Below, in pieces: positions 26,116 through 40,667 of a stretch of 64,000 bases of DNA. The stretch covers positions 306,150-370,149 of the forward strand of contig VWZF01006912.1 in the NCBI GenBank assembly GCA_013396755.1, written 5' to 3'. The translations under genes and the position numbers were made by a program. The stretch comes from Sclerurus mexicanus (lineage: Eukaryota > Chordata > Aves > Passeriformes > Furnariidae). The notes beneath the pieces were generated by a model that did no database searches, was not told where the DNA came from, and saw nothing but the letters and a program-made list of their open reading frames with translations. Position 1 is the first letter of the stretch, and the number at the start of each line of letters is the position of its first letter.

Positions 26116-27421
26116 TTGCTGTGCTTCTCCTCTGACTATTTGCCAGTCGAACTCTCCTTAGACTTCTCTTCAGCAGTGCCAAAGCTAATGGTGCTCTTTC
26201 ACTTTGGGATGTTTTTCCCTGAAGCACAAAACTCTACCTTGAAATACAAGTTTTCCAACTGTGAAGGCAGACGTTTGTTTTCACTCAGAACTTGAGGCAG
26301 GACAGGAGAAGGTGTTTGGCTTTCAGTGACGCTACCCACATATGATTTTTGGCTGGGTACGCAGAGTGTGCAGTTGGGAGCCTTACTTTCCAGCTGGCTT
26401 CACTCTACAGCACAGCACTCCCAGCCAAATTTCTCAGGACTATTTAAATCAGCTCAGACTCTGGCTTGCTCTCTTTTGTGCAAACGGGAAGGTGGGAAGG
26501 TATGAGCATCTGTGCTGGGGGTCTTGCTGCTTACCAAAACTCTTTGAGTTTGGTGTTAATGAATGGTGGTGAAAGGGCATTGCTCAGAGCACAGGCACTG
26601 CACCTCTCCTGTGAAATAAAACATGCCAAAGCCTCTCTCATCCTCGGGAGCAGTGGCACAGCAGGACTTGCATCTAGCCAGATGTTTTTCCTTCAAAACA
26701 GGACGGTGACACATACCCCAACTACCCAGGGGCAATGATCCAGTCTGTGGCCAGCTGTGACTGGGGAGAGATGGCATGGGCCAAGTTTCTGTTGAGCACT
26801 ATGTGAACATTTAAAGAGTAGAAACAATCATTTGCTAGTGCTTGGACCAGTGCCCTGGGCCACATCAGCTTGCAAGGAGGTGTAGCTTGTGGACCTACAG
26901 CAGCCCTGCCAGCACACCAGGGAGCTCAGTGTTGGGAGGACCATGCAGCATTGCTCTGTAGGATGCTCTGGAGTTCCATCCTGAGGGAACAGTCTGGCAC
27001 TCAGCTGAAGCCTGTACTGATGCAGCCATTAGTGACTCACACTAGAAATATGGTGTTCAGACCTTCTTCTAAACTCACGCCAAATTCCCCATGCTGTGCT
27101 CCCCATGCTTAGTCCAAGTATCCAGCCACTCAGCTGGGAGAGCCCAGGCAGGCCGTGTGCCAGTTCTAATCCCATCTTCCCCTGCATTGTGGTTGCTCTG
27201 AGAGCTGACAGTGCTTGTGGTGTGAGCCAGTGCGCCTTCAAGACCTGGTGGCTGGACTGAACGTGCCCATGGACTTAATGCATGGTTCTTTTGGGGGAAA
27301 CATTTTGGTTGGGTTGATTTTTTAAGAGAAACAGTTGATAAATGTCAGCTATGGACCAAGACTGGTTGAAAACTTTAAAAGGAAATGTTTTGTCCTTGGC
27401 AAAAGAGTGCTTTCATTCAAT

Positions 27422-27545
27422 CTCAGAATCACAGAATATGCCGAGTTGGAAGGGGCCCACAAACATCGAGTCTAATTCCTGGCTCTGCACAGGGCCATCC
27501 CCAAGAGCCACATAAGATTTGATGGTAGTGCTTGTATGGCTCTGG
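27422..27545 (-). repeat. CR1 LINE 3' fragment
   Basis: Antisense copy opening CTCAGAATCACAGAATATGC and GAGTTGGAAGGGGCCCACAA, degrading after about 27500. Confidence 0.85.
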
Positions 27546-28798
27546 AATATTTGAGTCTAATATATAAATCGAATTTATTTTGGGTTTTCTGTGGTCACTG
27601 ACAGCCCTGTAGTCTGGGGTGAATGTGCACTGGTTATCTGCAGAAATGATGCGGTCTCAGACATGTAAGCTTCACAGATCACCTGCTTGTCGTGAGCTTG
27701 TTTTGGAAGGACCACCTCTGGATATGAGAGTCATGCTGTCCCACAGTAGAGGGGACATTCATTATGTTTTTGGCATGTAAACCGTGATAGCCAACAAGTC
27801 TTCCCATTAACGTTGTTTATAATTTTGAGTTTTCCTGCTGACTTCTGGAAGAGGGGTAGCACATTCATTTCATGTAATTCATCACTCAGACATAATCTTT
27901 TGCCTTTTTTGGCATATTTTTTGACTGACATCTGTGTAGCTCTTGAATCCCAGTCTGTTGATTCATTTTATAAGGCCAGCTGACTGGTTGTGCCCACACA
28001 GGGAAAAGAGCAATTCATGTGTCCAAACATTCCTCCCAAGAGGCCAAGACGTGGTCTGGTCCATGCTGGCCTGGCAACCAGAAACCTCAGCTAATTCTGT
28101 TCAAATTCCACAGCGGTTACTTCTGCACAGTGAATGCAGAAGGGCACAACTGTTTTAAATTTTCTCTATATTCGTAAAAAGAAAATGATTCCTAATCAAA
28201 TAATTATGAGTGCTTTGTTTGATTATGGCCCACATTTATCAGCAGCATTTTTTACAGCTCTTTGCTGCAATTAGTGTTAAAGCTGGAGCACAGAACAAAG
28301 GAGATAGAAGAAGGCTGGGTCTAGTGGCGCAACCAGCTTTTAATCCCTCTCCTGACAGTCCATCTTTCATGGTGGCTTGTGTTGAAGCCAGTGTAGGATA
28401 TCCCGTTGAGCTCTATACCAAGGTGTCCTGGGACAAGACTTCCATTAATAATTAGAGGAGTTTGTGCTCTCCAGAATTGGAGCCAGACCCGGGGGCGCAG
28501 CTGTGGTAAGCTGTACCTGTGTTTAGTTTGCATGGAAGGTTTCTGTCTTGAGAGCTGGAGTGCTTGTAATTTTTGGCTGTTGTGGAAGTGGGGAGATGCA
28601 GTTTGTCATGTCTGTGGGTGATCACCTTGACAGAGCTGTATCTCTGCTCTGTGTGCTCCATGCTGATGTGGTTTTATTTCTCTAGGACTTTTTCTTCTGT
28701 TGTTTCTTCTGATAGTGCAATTAGGGTCTTCCTTGCTGGAAAACCACTGATAGAAGAGCAAGAAAATAAATGCAAAACATCCCTGTAAGAGATCATAG

Positions 28799-29025
28799 CA
28801 TTATAGAATCATAGAATGGTTTGGTTTGGAAGGGACCTTAAAGATCATGTAGTTTCACCCCGCTATCATGGGCAGGGACAACTTCTGGTAGACTGAGTGG
28901 CTCGAAGTCCATCTCAGGGATGGGGTGTCAACAACTTTTCTGGGCAACTTGTTCCAGTGCCTCATCATCCTCACAGTAAATAATTTCTTCCTAATACCCA
29001 ATCTAAATGTACCCTTTTTAGGTAG
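28799..29025 (-). repeat. CR1 LINE 3' fragment
   Basis: Antisense copy: TAGAATCATAGAATGGTTTG, GGAAGGGACCTTAAAGATCA, TTGTTCCAGTGCCTCATCAT and TTCTTCCTAATACCCAATCT. Confidence 0.92.
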
Positions 29026-30424
29026 GGCACTCTTCTTTAAACAGCTGGAGGCGTTGGGCTGAGGGAACTCCATCAGAAAATGGACCTCTGTTTTCACTAG
29101 TCAAATTGCAATGAAAAGGAGTTTTAACATCTGACTATACCATCACATTTTTGCAAAAATGCAGTCATGATTAATTGTGTCCAAGTGTGGCTCTAAAGCC
29201 TTGTCTAGATGGGAATGGTTGGCAGATGAGAGTACGAACATAGGAAGTTGTCTTTTATCTCTACAGTTGTTTTTAGCGCAGCCATGACTCAAGAAAAGCA
29301 CTGATGGGAAGCAGTCTTGGGATGGCTCATTAAATCAAATGATTGATACAAGCATGGCTTAAGAATAAGTTCCACTGTAGTTTTACAGAGTGGTTTTAAT
29401 GGTATTTAAAAGAGAAATCTCAGGAATCCAAGGACGTGGGGGAGGTTTAGCTGTGCGTCTGTCATCTAATTTAGTTCTCTGTCATTTGCATCATTTAACT
29501 GAAATATGGAAAGATTAAAAGTCAAAGCCTTCCCTTTGACATAAAAAGGAACAACATTTATGGCTTGAATTTGACCCAGGAGACTATTTTATCCCACCAT
29601 CTCTCCCTTAAACCCTGCTGGTGTCCTTGATGGATGAGGTGCCCAGTATAATATCCTTTTGCAATCGCATGAGCCTGCTGAACTCTCTAAGACAACCTTT
29701 GTGTTTAAAGGGAAAGGAGGACATTAGAGATAGATACGGTAATGCGTTTCCTTCCTGTTTCTGGGCAGTAGCAGCTCTACACTGCTGGTAAAGTAGTTTG
29801 ATATGAGTGTTCAGCTGGGGCTGGCCGAGTTCAGTCTCCTCGTTCTTAGAGGAGGCTGAGCACTGCTCTCCATGTAGCTCTGGCAAGTCAAAAGGAACTG
29901 TACACCTGCATGGGGGCAAGCAGTGCAGCACAGATGGGCAGCTGGAGCAGGTCTCTGTATAAACCAGTTATTTGCCACCGGCGTGGCTGGAACATGTGTG
30001 CATGGACAGTTCAGGCAAATTTTTACAGCCATCTTCTCTGCCTGTGGAGCATTTCAGCATTCAGTGTTTCTAAAGGGCTGTCCATTCAGATAACACACAG
30101 CTGATAACACCCCTGAGCTGAATGGTGTCACGGCCCTGTGTCTCGGTACAGTCCCACAGGGCTATTCCAGCTTCCTTTGCTGTGGACAGGCAGAAAATCC
30201 AACTCTGTGCTTGGCCTGACATATCTCCAGGTCATCATTGGGTCCCATGTCTGTTCATAGACCTGTGATTTGACATCCCACATGCTTTGAGCCCTGAGGA
30301 ACAGTGGTGACCTCCCAAGCTTGGACAGCTGCTTAGTCTTCTGGGTTTGACCTCTGGGCTTCAGTGAGCGCGTCTGTACTGATGAACAAAATAGAGCCAA
30401 GCCCAGGAGCTCCTGACACCTTGG

Positions 30425-30548
30425 CCAGGTTGGTGGTGCCTTGGGGCAACCTGATCTAGTGGGTGGTATCCCTGCCCATGGCGGGGGGCTCAGGACTAGA
30501 TGATTTTCAAGGTTCATGTCAGGCCAAGCCATTGTATGATCCTATGAC
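30425..30548 (+). repeat. CR1 LINE 3' end fragment
   Basis: Sense copy: GGCAACCTGATCTAGTGGGT, then GACTAGATGATTTTCAAGGT and a CATTGTATGATCCTATGACT end. Confidence 0.85.
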
Positions 30549-30939
30549 TCTGGGACTCAACACACCCTCCTGCTATGTTGCAGAAATGACATTTGGTGTT
30601 GCATGGCCCTAACATGGCTTAGAAGTTAACATGGATCACATCCTATTCCCAGCAGGCATTTTGGATGGAGTCACCCTGTTTTGCATGTGAAGAGAGTTTA
30701 ATGACATGAAGGTCACACTCTACCAGGTGAATGGTGTGTTTAAACTCCTTGCATCACAGCAACCACAGTTTACTTCTTCCAGAACATGTAAGAGTGGAGG
30801 TTAATGCTCCTTTTGTAACGTAAACAGTTTCAAGAATCAGGTGATCTTTATTTTATCTATCACAAAATCTTCACAGGTCTAAACAGAGCACTGGAAGGAC
30901 CACACACATTTCCCTTCCCAGTTTTCCTCATTGTTTAGG

Positions 30940-31380
30940 GCAATGAAGCTGGTAAGGGGTCTAGAAAACATGTCTTATGAGAGGCAGCTGAAGGAGCTGG
31001 GTGTGTTCAGTCTGAAAAATAGGAGGCTTAGTGTGGACCTCATTGCTCTCTACAACTGCCTCTGAGGAGGTTGTAGTGAGGTGGGGGCCAGCCTTTTCTG
31101 CTACGTCTCAAGTGAAAGGATGAGAGGAAATGGCCTTAAGTTGTGCCAGGAGAGGTTCAGATTAGATATTAGATAAAATTTTTTTCACTGAAAGAGTGGT
31201 TGGGTATTCAAATAAATTGCCTGAGGAGGTGGTGGAATTGCCCTCTCTGGAATTGTCCAAGAGGCGTCTGGATGTGGCACTCGAGGATATGGTTTAGAGG
31301 TGATTATGGTGGCACTGAGTTGATGGTTGGACTAGTTGATCTTGAAAGTCTCTTCTAAACTTGATTCTGTGATTGTGTGA
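30940..31380 (+). repeat. CR1 LINE 3' fragment (long)
   Basis: Sense copy: GAGAGGCAGCTGAAGGAGCT, CATTGCTCTCTACAACTGCC, GGAGAGGTTCAGATTAGATA and GGACTAGTTGATCTTGAAAG, ending in ATTCTGTGATTGTGTGAT. Confidence 0.92.
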
Positions 31381-31734
31381 TCACTTCAGGCACCCTTTGC
31401 TTGAAGGTGTCTGCTGATGAGGGTCACCCCTCCTATGACTGGGCTCCTTTCCAGATCACAGCATCCCACTTCCTCTACGGCCATGTGCTTGTTGCCTGCA
31501 GATAGCCATAGGTACTGTATATTTAGTCTCTGACCTTTTAGGAGAAGCGAAACAAAACATCCTCAGATGACATCAAGACCCTGCTGAGGAAGAAGAATCC
31601 TTTCTGCCTCTGAAGACAATCAGCAGAAATACAAAATCTGAGGGTGGACATTGTCTTCATGCATAGCAGTCAGCACCAACCACTCCATTGCCTGCTTGGC
31701 CTGCAGGGAAGCAGGTCAGCTGTGTCTCAGACTT

Positions 31735-31824
31735 TGAAGCCAGATAGGTGTCCCTGCTCATTTCAGGGGTTTGGATTAGATGACCTTTAAAGGTCCCTTC
31801 CAACCCAAACTATTCTGTGATTTA
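31735..31824 (+). repeat. CR1 LINE extreme 3' end
   Basis: Sense relic: GGTTTGGATTAGATGACCTT, AAAGGTCCCTTCCAACCCAA and ACTATTCTGTGATTT. This is the third sense CR1 end within 1.4 kb. Confidence 0.88.
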
Positions 31825-34800
31825 TATGAAGAGTCAGTGAGAGTTCATCTCCCCTCTGTCCTTTCAGCCCTGTGGCAGCAGGTTTACAGGGTGGTACAAG
31901 CTGCATGAGGGCTGGTGCAAGACCCTGCTTTGCAAACTGCTGTGATTGCCCTTGAAAGAGCCTGGGAAAAAGTGAGATATCAGAGTTAGCACTCATACAT
32001 TTCATTAGATGCCTGAGTTTGAATAATGTCCCAGCCATTTCACTGCTTTTATCAGCCTCCTATAGGGAGACCAGACTGATCATGGGTTTTGATTTCCAGC
32101 TCTGTGAAACTTGGCTGCCAATCAGTACTTAGGTGCCTCCAAAGCTTGTGTTGCTGTTGGGAAACTGGGCAGGCAGTTTTTTGCACCAACTACTGTAAAA
32201 ACACAAAGATGCCATTCCTTCTACATACTGTGTTTGTAATTAGTGTGCCTCTTTCACAGTGGGCCTTACTTTGAAATCTATTTGTCCTAGACTTTCCATT
32301 ACCTGGAACATAACAGGAAATTAATTATTTGCTGAAAGGTGAAGAAAATAGCTTTCATGCCAGACCTGTTTTTAAAAATACAGATTTTTCGGATTGGTTC
32401 TTTAATTTTCACAGAGAAAAGTTTGAAGCAATTCAAAGATGGAAAGCTCTGACGCGACAGAATAGTGACCCAGCTCTTACCCTCCACTGTAACATTGATT
32501 TTAATGGAATGTTGGAGGTCTAAACAAATTGTTGATGTAACAGATTTCTACATGGGATTTGCTGAAGTTCTTGCTGAACTGGGAGAAAGTTAGGAAGGAG
32601 GTTTACCTGACCGTAAATGAGATTAATCTCCTGTCTAATTCCACTGAAACAGCTAATGCTTTGATCTTTGTTCAATTATTTGTTTGTACTCCCCCTGTAC
32701 CCAGAAGTTATGGACATGAATCACAGCCTTCTCCTGCCAGGTTGAGGTCAGTTTTAGTACTTTAATATATGATATATCTCCTATCAGCAGTCTGCATCTG
32801 GCAGTCAACAAGTTAACAACTATTTTTCTCCTCTAGCTGTTATGATCCCATGCAGTTATTAGAGTTAAGGTAATTAAAGTGGATTATTTCAGATTTTAAG
32901 TACCATGGATGGTTATTGGAATTGCAATTAATAACATCTTGTCACTATAACCCAAACAGGTTGTGAGGTAGATTTTATCCTGTGCAGTTGCATTGATAGG
33001 GATTAATTTTCCTTTGGAGGACTGGGAACTCTTATTTGTGAGCTGAGCAAATTCTGAAGAATGTGTCTTTATAGAGCTGGGCAGTCACTCTGCTGGTATG
33101 AGCAGGGGTTACCCCAGCATGAGACAGAAGTGCTTTGAAGGACTGTATTTATGAGTTTCTTTGCTGTTTACAGGGTCTCATAAACCATCCCTGTCTATCC
33201 CTGCTCCAGGAAATTTGTTTGTTAAAGGTTTACTTGTTCAAAAGATGTCCACAGCCTCTTTGTGTTGGATTAATCCTTTCATCTGATAAGATATCAGGGT
33301 TGGTGGGCTCAAGATATCCAGTGGAGGGAACAAATACTCCAATGCAGAGCATTATATTCCACTTGAAAGAAGTGGCAATTTAAACTGAGTGCATGCCAGA
33401 TAAAGGATCTGCCCTGGGTTCAAGTTGCTAGCAGCAAAGGTATGTGTTGAAGTCTTCATTTTTTTTTTCTAAGAGTCCCAAAAAAGAAGCCTAAAAATAG
33501 AGGTCCTACAGTATGAAGCAAGTTCCTTGGCTGTGAGTTAGCAATCTGCATTTCCTACAGAATATGTGATAAGAAACAATTTCAAACACATGACAGGTTC
33601 AAAAGCATCTCCATTTACACTTTTTAACTGGCTGAATTCAGTAATTTTGAAATGTGAGAGATGCCAGTGGATGGGCCCTGCTACTCAAACAGGCAGAAAC
33701 AGGACTGTGCTTGGCAAAGGCCACCAGAAAGAAGGCACTGCTGACCTTCCCAGAATGAACCCCTGGGGCTTGGCTGGGGTGGCAACCTGGTGAATCAGGT
33801 ATTACAGGTAGTCAGGATCTGTCAGAGACCTGCCAGTCTGTTAGGGAGTTCTCAAGGGAGTCCCAGGTAGTCCTGGAATAATTTCTGTACTAATTGGTGA
33901 GTAAGATTTGTTTCAGGATTGTTTAGCTCTGTTGAATTTGGAATAAATGAGAGAAGCTTTTTGCCCGGCAATGTCTTACACCTGAGTGTATAAACTTGTA
34001 TAACTTGCATGATTGCAGTTCAGTCTTGCAAAGCCTTGCTTGCATTAATGCAGGTATTTAAGTGAAGTGGTTAAACTGAGGGATTAGTCAACCTATATAT
34101 ATAATCGATGGAGGCACAAATTAACCACCTCCCACCCCAGTAAAGTGCCATCAATTAGGTGGCGTAAATCCACGTCATAGAAATAAATCTTAATAATATG
34201 TGTGAAAAGTGGAAAAGAACAGACTAGTGTGCACAAAATGTCCTGGCTGAACATTTCATGAAGCCTAATAGAAACAAACACTTAGCTTTAAAAAACTTGT
34301 GTTCTCTTAATAAAAATCACTATTAAGTACTGGAAAGCTGCCACAGGCATCCAGCGCTGTGTATTCCCACAGGTTTTTTCCAGCGCTCCCAGACTGTAGC
34401 TGCAGGGCAAGTTGCATAAGAGTGTAGGGTAGGTGCTCAGTAACATCCTTGCTGGGCTATAACAAAACCCTGGCATTGTTTTCCATGGTGTGTATCTGCT
34501 TTTATGTGGCGTCAGGAAAGTGACTGTAATTTGCTGTTTCACAAAACTGGCACTTACTCACGGTAGCAATTGTAGTAAGATTTGGGCTTGCAGTCCTTAC
34601 TGCTCCCCCAGGATATGCATGGAGGCAAGATGATGCACGCTACGTGTTTTTCTACCAGAAAATAAATAAAATAAAATACATAAACCATGCAAAGAACTTT
34701 TCACAGTCTCCCAGCCAAATGACTTAAAGCTGATGCTGCGTGTTAGAGAGGTTCTGCCTGTAAATGTACTTCTTTGAAAAAACAGGGGAGGTTTAATACT

Positions 34801-37800
34801 CTCATAATTAAAAAACATCTATAGGGTTTTTCCTCAGACTTTCCACTGTGCTCAGGAAGTCTCAGCCCCAAAGGAGGATGTCTCACAGGTTATGGCCATG
34901 TGAATGGAAGGATTTATATTGAAAACAGTTTTGCCACTTTGTTCACAGATCCTTGGATTTCAAGTTTGTTAGCATAGCTTGGCTTCTCTAAGCCAAGTGC
35001 TGAACCACCGAGGAGCCAGGGATCCCACACTGAGTTCTGGGTCTCAAAATAAATTGTGTTTTTGTTCAGTAAATACTGATCTGCATTCATCTTATATAAC
35101 TGAAGGGCATTTAGCACTGTAGCTGCCTTACACAATTTTCTTCACTCCTAGTCTTTAGTCCAATGCAACTGATAACCTTTCTTTGTGCAGAGTTTCCCAT
35201 TTGGGCATTCATGGGATCCTGGGAATTGCCACAGCAAGTTAGCCATGTGACCAGACAAAGCCACTGCCTTTAATGGCAGGGGTTACCAGCTGCTTTCTGA
35301 TGACATTCCCCTGCTCCTGCTATCAAGGCACTGCTATGTTTTTCGGAAAGATTTCTAGCCCCTTGTCTAATTCTCTGCTGTTTGATTGCAGAGAGGAAAA
35401 GCTGATGAACTGATAAAGAACCATCACACACTGTTGGATAAGTAGTACTTAGATAAAATGAAAATATTTTTGTACGGAGCATAGTTTTACTGCTGAAATT
35501 ACAAACATTTTAATTAGGCAAGGAGAGCAGATGGGAAGACTCTCCTGGCTGTGCCTGCCAGCAGACACCGAGACAAAACATGGGGGAACATCCAGGGATA
35601 TGCTGGTTGTAGTTTTCCTTTGAATTAGGTTTTTTCTGGATCACTTTGCTGGTGTCTCACAGGTCATCAGTGGTCTGTGGACTACAGGACTGGTGATATT
35701 GCACCAGAGATGGGCATGGGAAATTTCCTAAGTGTCTGTCTTGGTCAGTAGTCTCAGAGGAGAATTCTATTCCTAACTTTTGGAATATAATGGTTGGATC
35801 ATATCAGGCTAGTTGTTGGCTCAGATGCTGAAGAATGAGGCTTCTTATGTTTTATTCAAATATTTAGGCAGTACAGTGTAGCTGTAAATGTTAGTTACCC
35901 TTCTATGTTCCTTTCCTTCCTGAGCTTCTGCTTCCCTGCCATCCCTTTTCTGTCCTTGGTGGATGGCATGGCTTCCCATCAGCACCAGAGTGTTTCAGGA
36001 CCTCTGGCCCTTTACTCCACCCCTTTCTCCTTACTTTGCCATGGATATCCTTGCCCTGGCTCTCATTTTGGTGTCTCACAGTGATACATAGTGCTCGCCC
36101 AGGCACTGCTTTTGGGTGTGTAGTGATGAACATCTCCAAGGGGTGCTCTCCCTGACAGTGCTTGTCTATGCCTTTCACTGAAATTTAAGGGAGTATCTTT
36201 TGCCCCAAGTTGCTGTGATTCAGCTGATTTCTGATAACTTGCAGGGCTGGAAACACTGGGGTATATGTTGGCATCCTAAGCACAGAGACTCTCCCTTGCC
36301 TTTCCTCTCATGAGCAGTGTCCTGGCTCTGGATCAGCCACACTTGAACACACAATACTTACTGCTCTGTCAGCGTCCTCCTGGGAGCCACATGTTGTGTC
36401 ACATACTTTCCTGAAAAATAGATAAGCTGCGCGAAAGACTTTCTGTCAAGCTCCGTAGCCTAAATAAGTCACAACAGTTCTGTACTTTAAGAGTAATATA
36501 AAATAATAAAGTCTTGCAGCATTAAATGTATGATTAAAATGAGTGAACATGAGGAGAAGAAATAGGAATTGTGTCAGAGTCTGAAATCGAGCCTTACTTT
36601 GCTTTGATCCAAAGTGGAGTGGGTATACTTAGAGCATTGCATAAAATTACAGTCTGTAATGTCTCCTCTGAAGAGATCAACAAATGAGTATCCTCTAAAT
36701 GCCCAAGAAATCCATACATGAATGAGCTGGTTTGCAGAGTCCCAATGGAAGCATGTGACAGATGCAGCCCAAATACAGGGAATAGGGAAGACTGGCAGAA
36801 TGAGCCTGACTTCCTTACTAATCTTATTCTTCTGGGTCTGGTGGAGACGAGGTGCAGCCATATGGCCAGAGGGGTCCTACAGGTACAGCTGGCAGAAGGT
36901 CCCATGGAGGGATCCAGCTGAGCATGCTGGAATTTGGACAAGACTCAGCTTGAGTCTTATGCTCCTGAAGACATGTTACCTTGTGAAAATGCAGAACTCT
37001 CCTGACTTTGGGAGCAGGCAGAAATCTACCAGATGAAAGTAACTTTGTATCTGCAGGTATCTCTTACAAGGCTTTCTTCCTTTTGATCCACTTTTCTTTC
37101 CAAATAGAACATGTAGGGAGCAGACTGGTGCATGCGATGCTTTCCCCTGTGCCCTTTGGAGACCAAAAGCCACATCAATCAGGAGATTTGTGAGTTGCTG
37201 GCAATAGATGCTTCATATTCTGTTATTACATTAAGATGATGAAAGAAGAACAACTGACTTTCATGGCTGTGAAAGCAATAGGAAAACTGCCTGTAGATAG
37301 ATCGAGCACACGTGTCATTGGGTAGAAATTAAGGTGTTTATAGCTTCAAATCCTGATTTGGAGGGTTCAAGATAGGAGAAAAATATCTGAGTAAAAGATG
37401 TGATGCAGTTTGTAAGATTTCAACTTAGATACACTCAGAAGAATAAATCCAAAGGTAGTGTTATGATTCATTAACTATCCCTAATTAGGCTCCTAAATTT
37501 AAGTAGACAGAATCTCCCTTGGAGGGTTTCAAAGGCATCCACCTTTCACTGTTGATGATACAGGGAGCTTAGGAACATAGCTTATTTAAGGAGGACTTCT
37601 TCCTTAGGTACCTACAGGGCATGCATGGGTTGAGTTCCCAGATTAGGTGAACTGGATCTTTTAATAAGGTTATTGCATCTCTGGGCAGGCAGAAATTGGA
37701 GTCGGGGGAGGTGTTCCTGCTGCCCTGTGCAGGAGGGGGAGAGGCTGGGAGGGAATGGTGCTCGTGTTTGTCTCTGCCCTGTGGAATCCCAGTTGGAGGT

Positions 37801-40345
37801 GTACTGTTTCCTCAAGCTCCTTCATCTCATAAAGCCTCTCCCTGGGCCACGTATCTGCAGAGAGATTTCACCAGGAGGAATGGTGAGACTGAGCTAGTTT
37901 GTGTTGCATGGGCTTTGTTTCTGGGGTGGAATCTCTTCCACTTCTGAAATCACTGCTCTGGTTGGAGCTGCATGAGAAAGGGATAAGCATGTCCTTTTCT
38001 GAGGAGGGCAAACAAGAGAAAGGGTTGTCTGTATTATTTTTATATTCTTATTGCAAAACGTTTCTGTAGTTCACTGCTGTCAGAAGATACAGTAAAAGCT
38101 GAAGCATCTGGGCTGCCTGAGGAGGTGTCTTGGCAGAGTTTGTATGGGTTGTATCAGACATCCCAGCTTCTACTGCTTCCCACCAGCCTAGAAATCACCA
38201 GGAGATAGATGGATTTCTGCTTCAGGCAGTGTCTGGAGGGAGGGGCAAGGAGGAGGGCCCTGGCTCAGGCTGTGGGCTCGGGGAGTGTAGGTGGCTTTGG
38301 TTATGACAGGGCTATTTTCCCAGACAGTCTCTCTTGCTTTCTGCATGGTGCTTGGAAGTGGACTTACTGTAACTGGCATGAGTCACTTCCTTGTTATTGG
38401 TGGTTTGGAACCACCATGCATGGAAAACACGCCTGCAGGAGGCTGAGGAACTCCCTCTTTCTCTTGGGTTTTGCATTCAGTTTCAGAATTGCAGACTATA
38501 TTGATGCTAGGTGAAAATAATGCCACTTTTAAAATAACTGAAGGACATCAAAGCTGAGTTCTGGACCACTTGTATTTTTTAAGCCTTTGCTCTGTTTTTG
38601 GGGTTTTTTTTGTGAGAGTGAAGGTTTTTGATGGCCTCTTGATCAAATCCCAGCTTTCAGACTTACGGTCTGTTGCACAAAGTCCCTTTGTGTCTTCTCT
38701 TGTCTCCTGGGACGCTTTACATTTCCTGTGTAAACTGTACTATACCTTTACTTAAATATGATATAGGATGGCCAGAAGTATGACATGGCTTTGCAGTCAA
38801 AGAAGTGATGTTGAGTGCACTCATCCTTTTCCATGGAGATGCTCATGGAGACATTTGAGAGCTGCAGGATCTGGTGGTCTCCTATCAAGTGATTATACTT
38901 ATATCTGACAAAAAAAGCCCCCGTGTCAGAAGGTCTTGTGTCAGAGCAGGACTTGAAGGTAGGCCTCGGATGTCTGACATGACACGAGAAGAGGCAAAAC
39001 CTCTTTCAATGTGATGCAAATGTTGCTTTATTCACTTGAAAGGAGGCGATCCTGCACTGAGCTAGATAGGGCATGGGCAGCTGGAAAAGGTTTCACCTTG
39101 TTCCTTGGCCATATCTGAGACCCTTGGGAAAAAGCCAAGGGAGTAGTCTGTGCCTCAATTTACTTTTGTTAATCAAATTAGCATCTTCCACCCCCATGTT
39201 TCTAGCTACACAGTGGTGTTACTGTTGCCACCAGGTGCAGAGTCTTATGTATGGGATTTCTCCTTGTTCTGGGATTGTATTGTGTTATTTTGTGGTCTGG
39301 CACAGCCAAAATCCACTATTTTAATTCTTTTGTTGACTGACTGCTTAGTGAATTTAAGTTTTACAGCACATAAAACATGTTTAATTCTGCAATCTGAGAG
39401 TGCTAAGGAATTTCTTTCTTGTGATAACTGAGAATCATGTATGATCCCATTTCAGGCTGGATGCCTCGCATTTTCAAGTCTCAAACAAAAATCCTTCAGA
39501 GCTGCTACCTCTAAAATCCTGCAGTAGTTTATACTGGTTGTTTACTCACGGGAGGATTTTTTTTTAAATTATTTTAAAAATATGTTGAGCACCAACAGTT
39601 CCTGGCCCCAACCTGCCCAGATAAAAGGCTTGGTTGTAGTTTTCCTTGGTGAGGGAGTCATGTTTTGTTCAAATTGCACTCTGCTTCAAGCAGGCTCGGA
39701 GGATTTGCTGAAGGTCCTGCAGATCTGCTTTAACCATGCTCAGCTTTGAGAGCAAAGTTTATGGGCTGGAAATGCACAGGCAAATACATAGCGGAGTATT
39801 GGAGAATGACAACGCCTTTGCCTGTATGTTCTTAAGACCGGGCTTTCACTGACCCCCTGCAGTTGACTGATGTGTATATACAGTGAAGATGGAGGTCAGC
39901 GGATAATTGCTTCCTGGGAGTGGAAGTCTTTAAGCATGTCTAGGACTGAGCAAGCATCAGGAAACACCAAATGAGCAAATGAGCAAAGAGTGGGAATGGT
40001 TTAAGGCTGAAATACAGAGTGTCAGCTTGTTTCCTTTCTTTGACGCAGACTCCCTCTGTGAGATTGGGCAAATCATTTTGATAGTTAAACACTTTCAAAA
40101 CTCTGTCCCTGAGCCAGTTTCCCATCCAGAAGATTTGGGGGCTATAGCATCAAATGTTTTGATTAGGAGAATAATATATGTGCTTAAATTGAAACACTCA
40201 GCAACACGTTGGAAAATAATTCCTCAGAAAGAGCAGTATTCATCTGAAAATAATATGTTATGATAACTGGTTGAACCCCAAGGACTGGAATGTTTAAAAC
40301 TAGATGGATCAACACAGTAGAAAACACAGGAAATGATCTTATTAT

Positions 40346-40667
40346 AGCCTTTTAGTACCTGAAGGGGCCTGCAAGAAATCTGGAGAGGAACTGTTCATAA
40401 GGACCTGTAGTGATAGGACAAGCATGAGTGGCTTTAAACTGAGCAAGAGAAGGTTTAGATTGAATATTAGGAAGAAATTCTTTTCTGTGAGGGTGGTGAG
40501 GCAGTAGAACAGGTTGTCCCAGGGAAGCTGTGGATGCCCCATCCCTGAAAGTGTTCAAAGCCAGGTTGCATGGGACTTTGAGCAACCTGGTCTAGTGGAA
40601 GGTGTTCCTGCCCATGGCATGAGATGATCTGTAAAAGTCCCTTCCAGCCCAATCCCCTCTATGCTTC
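40346..40667 (+). repeat. CR1 LINE 3' fragment
   Basis: Sense copy: GGTTTAGATTGAATATTAGG, GAACAGGTTGTCCCAGGGAA, GAGCAACCTGGTCTAGTGGA and AAGTCCCTTCCAGCCC. Confidence 0.92.

Noticed and set aside
30128..30532. 134-codon open frame on the - strand
   Set aside because: Its first part is antisense to a CR1 3' end, so it is not a gene.
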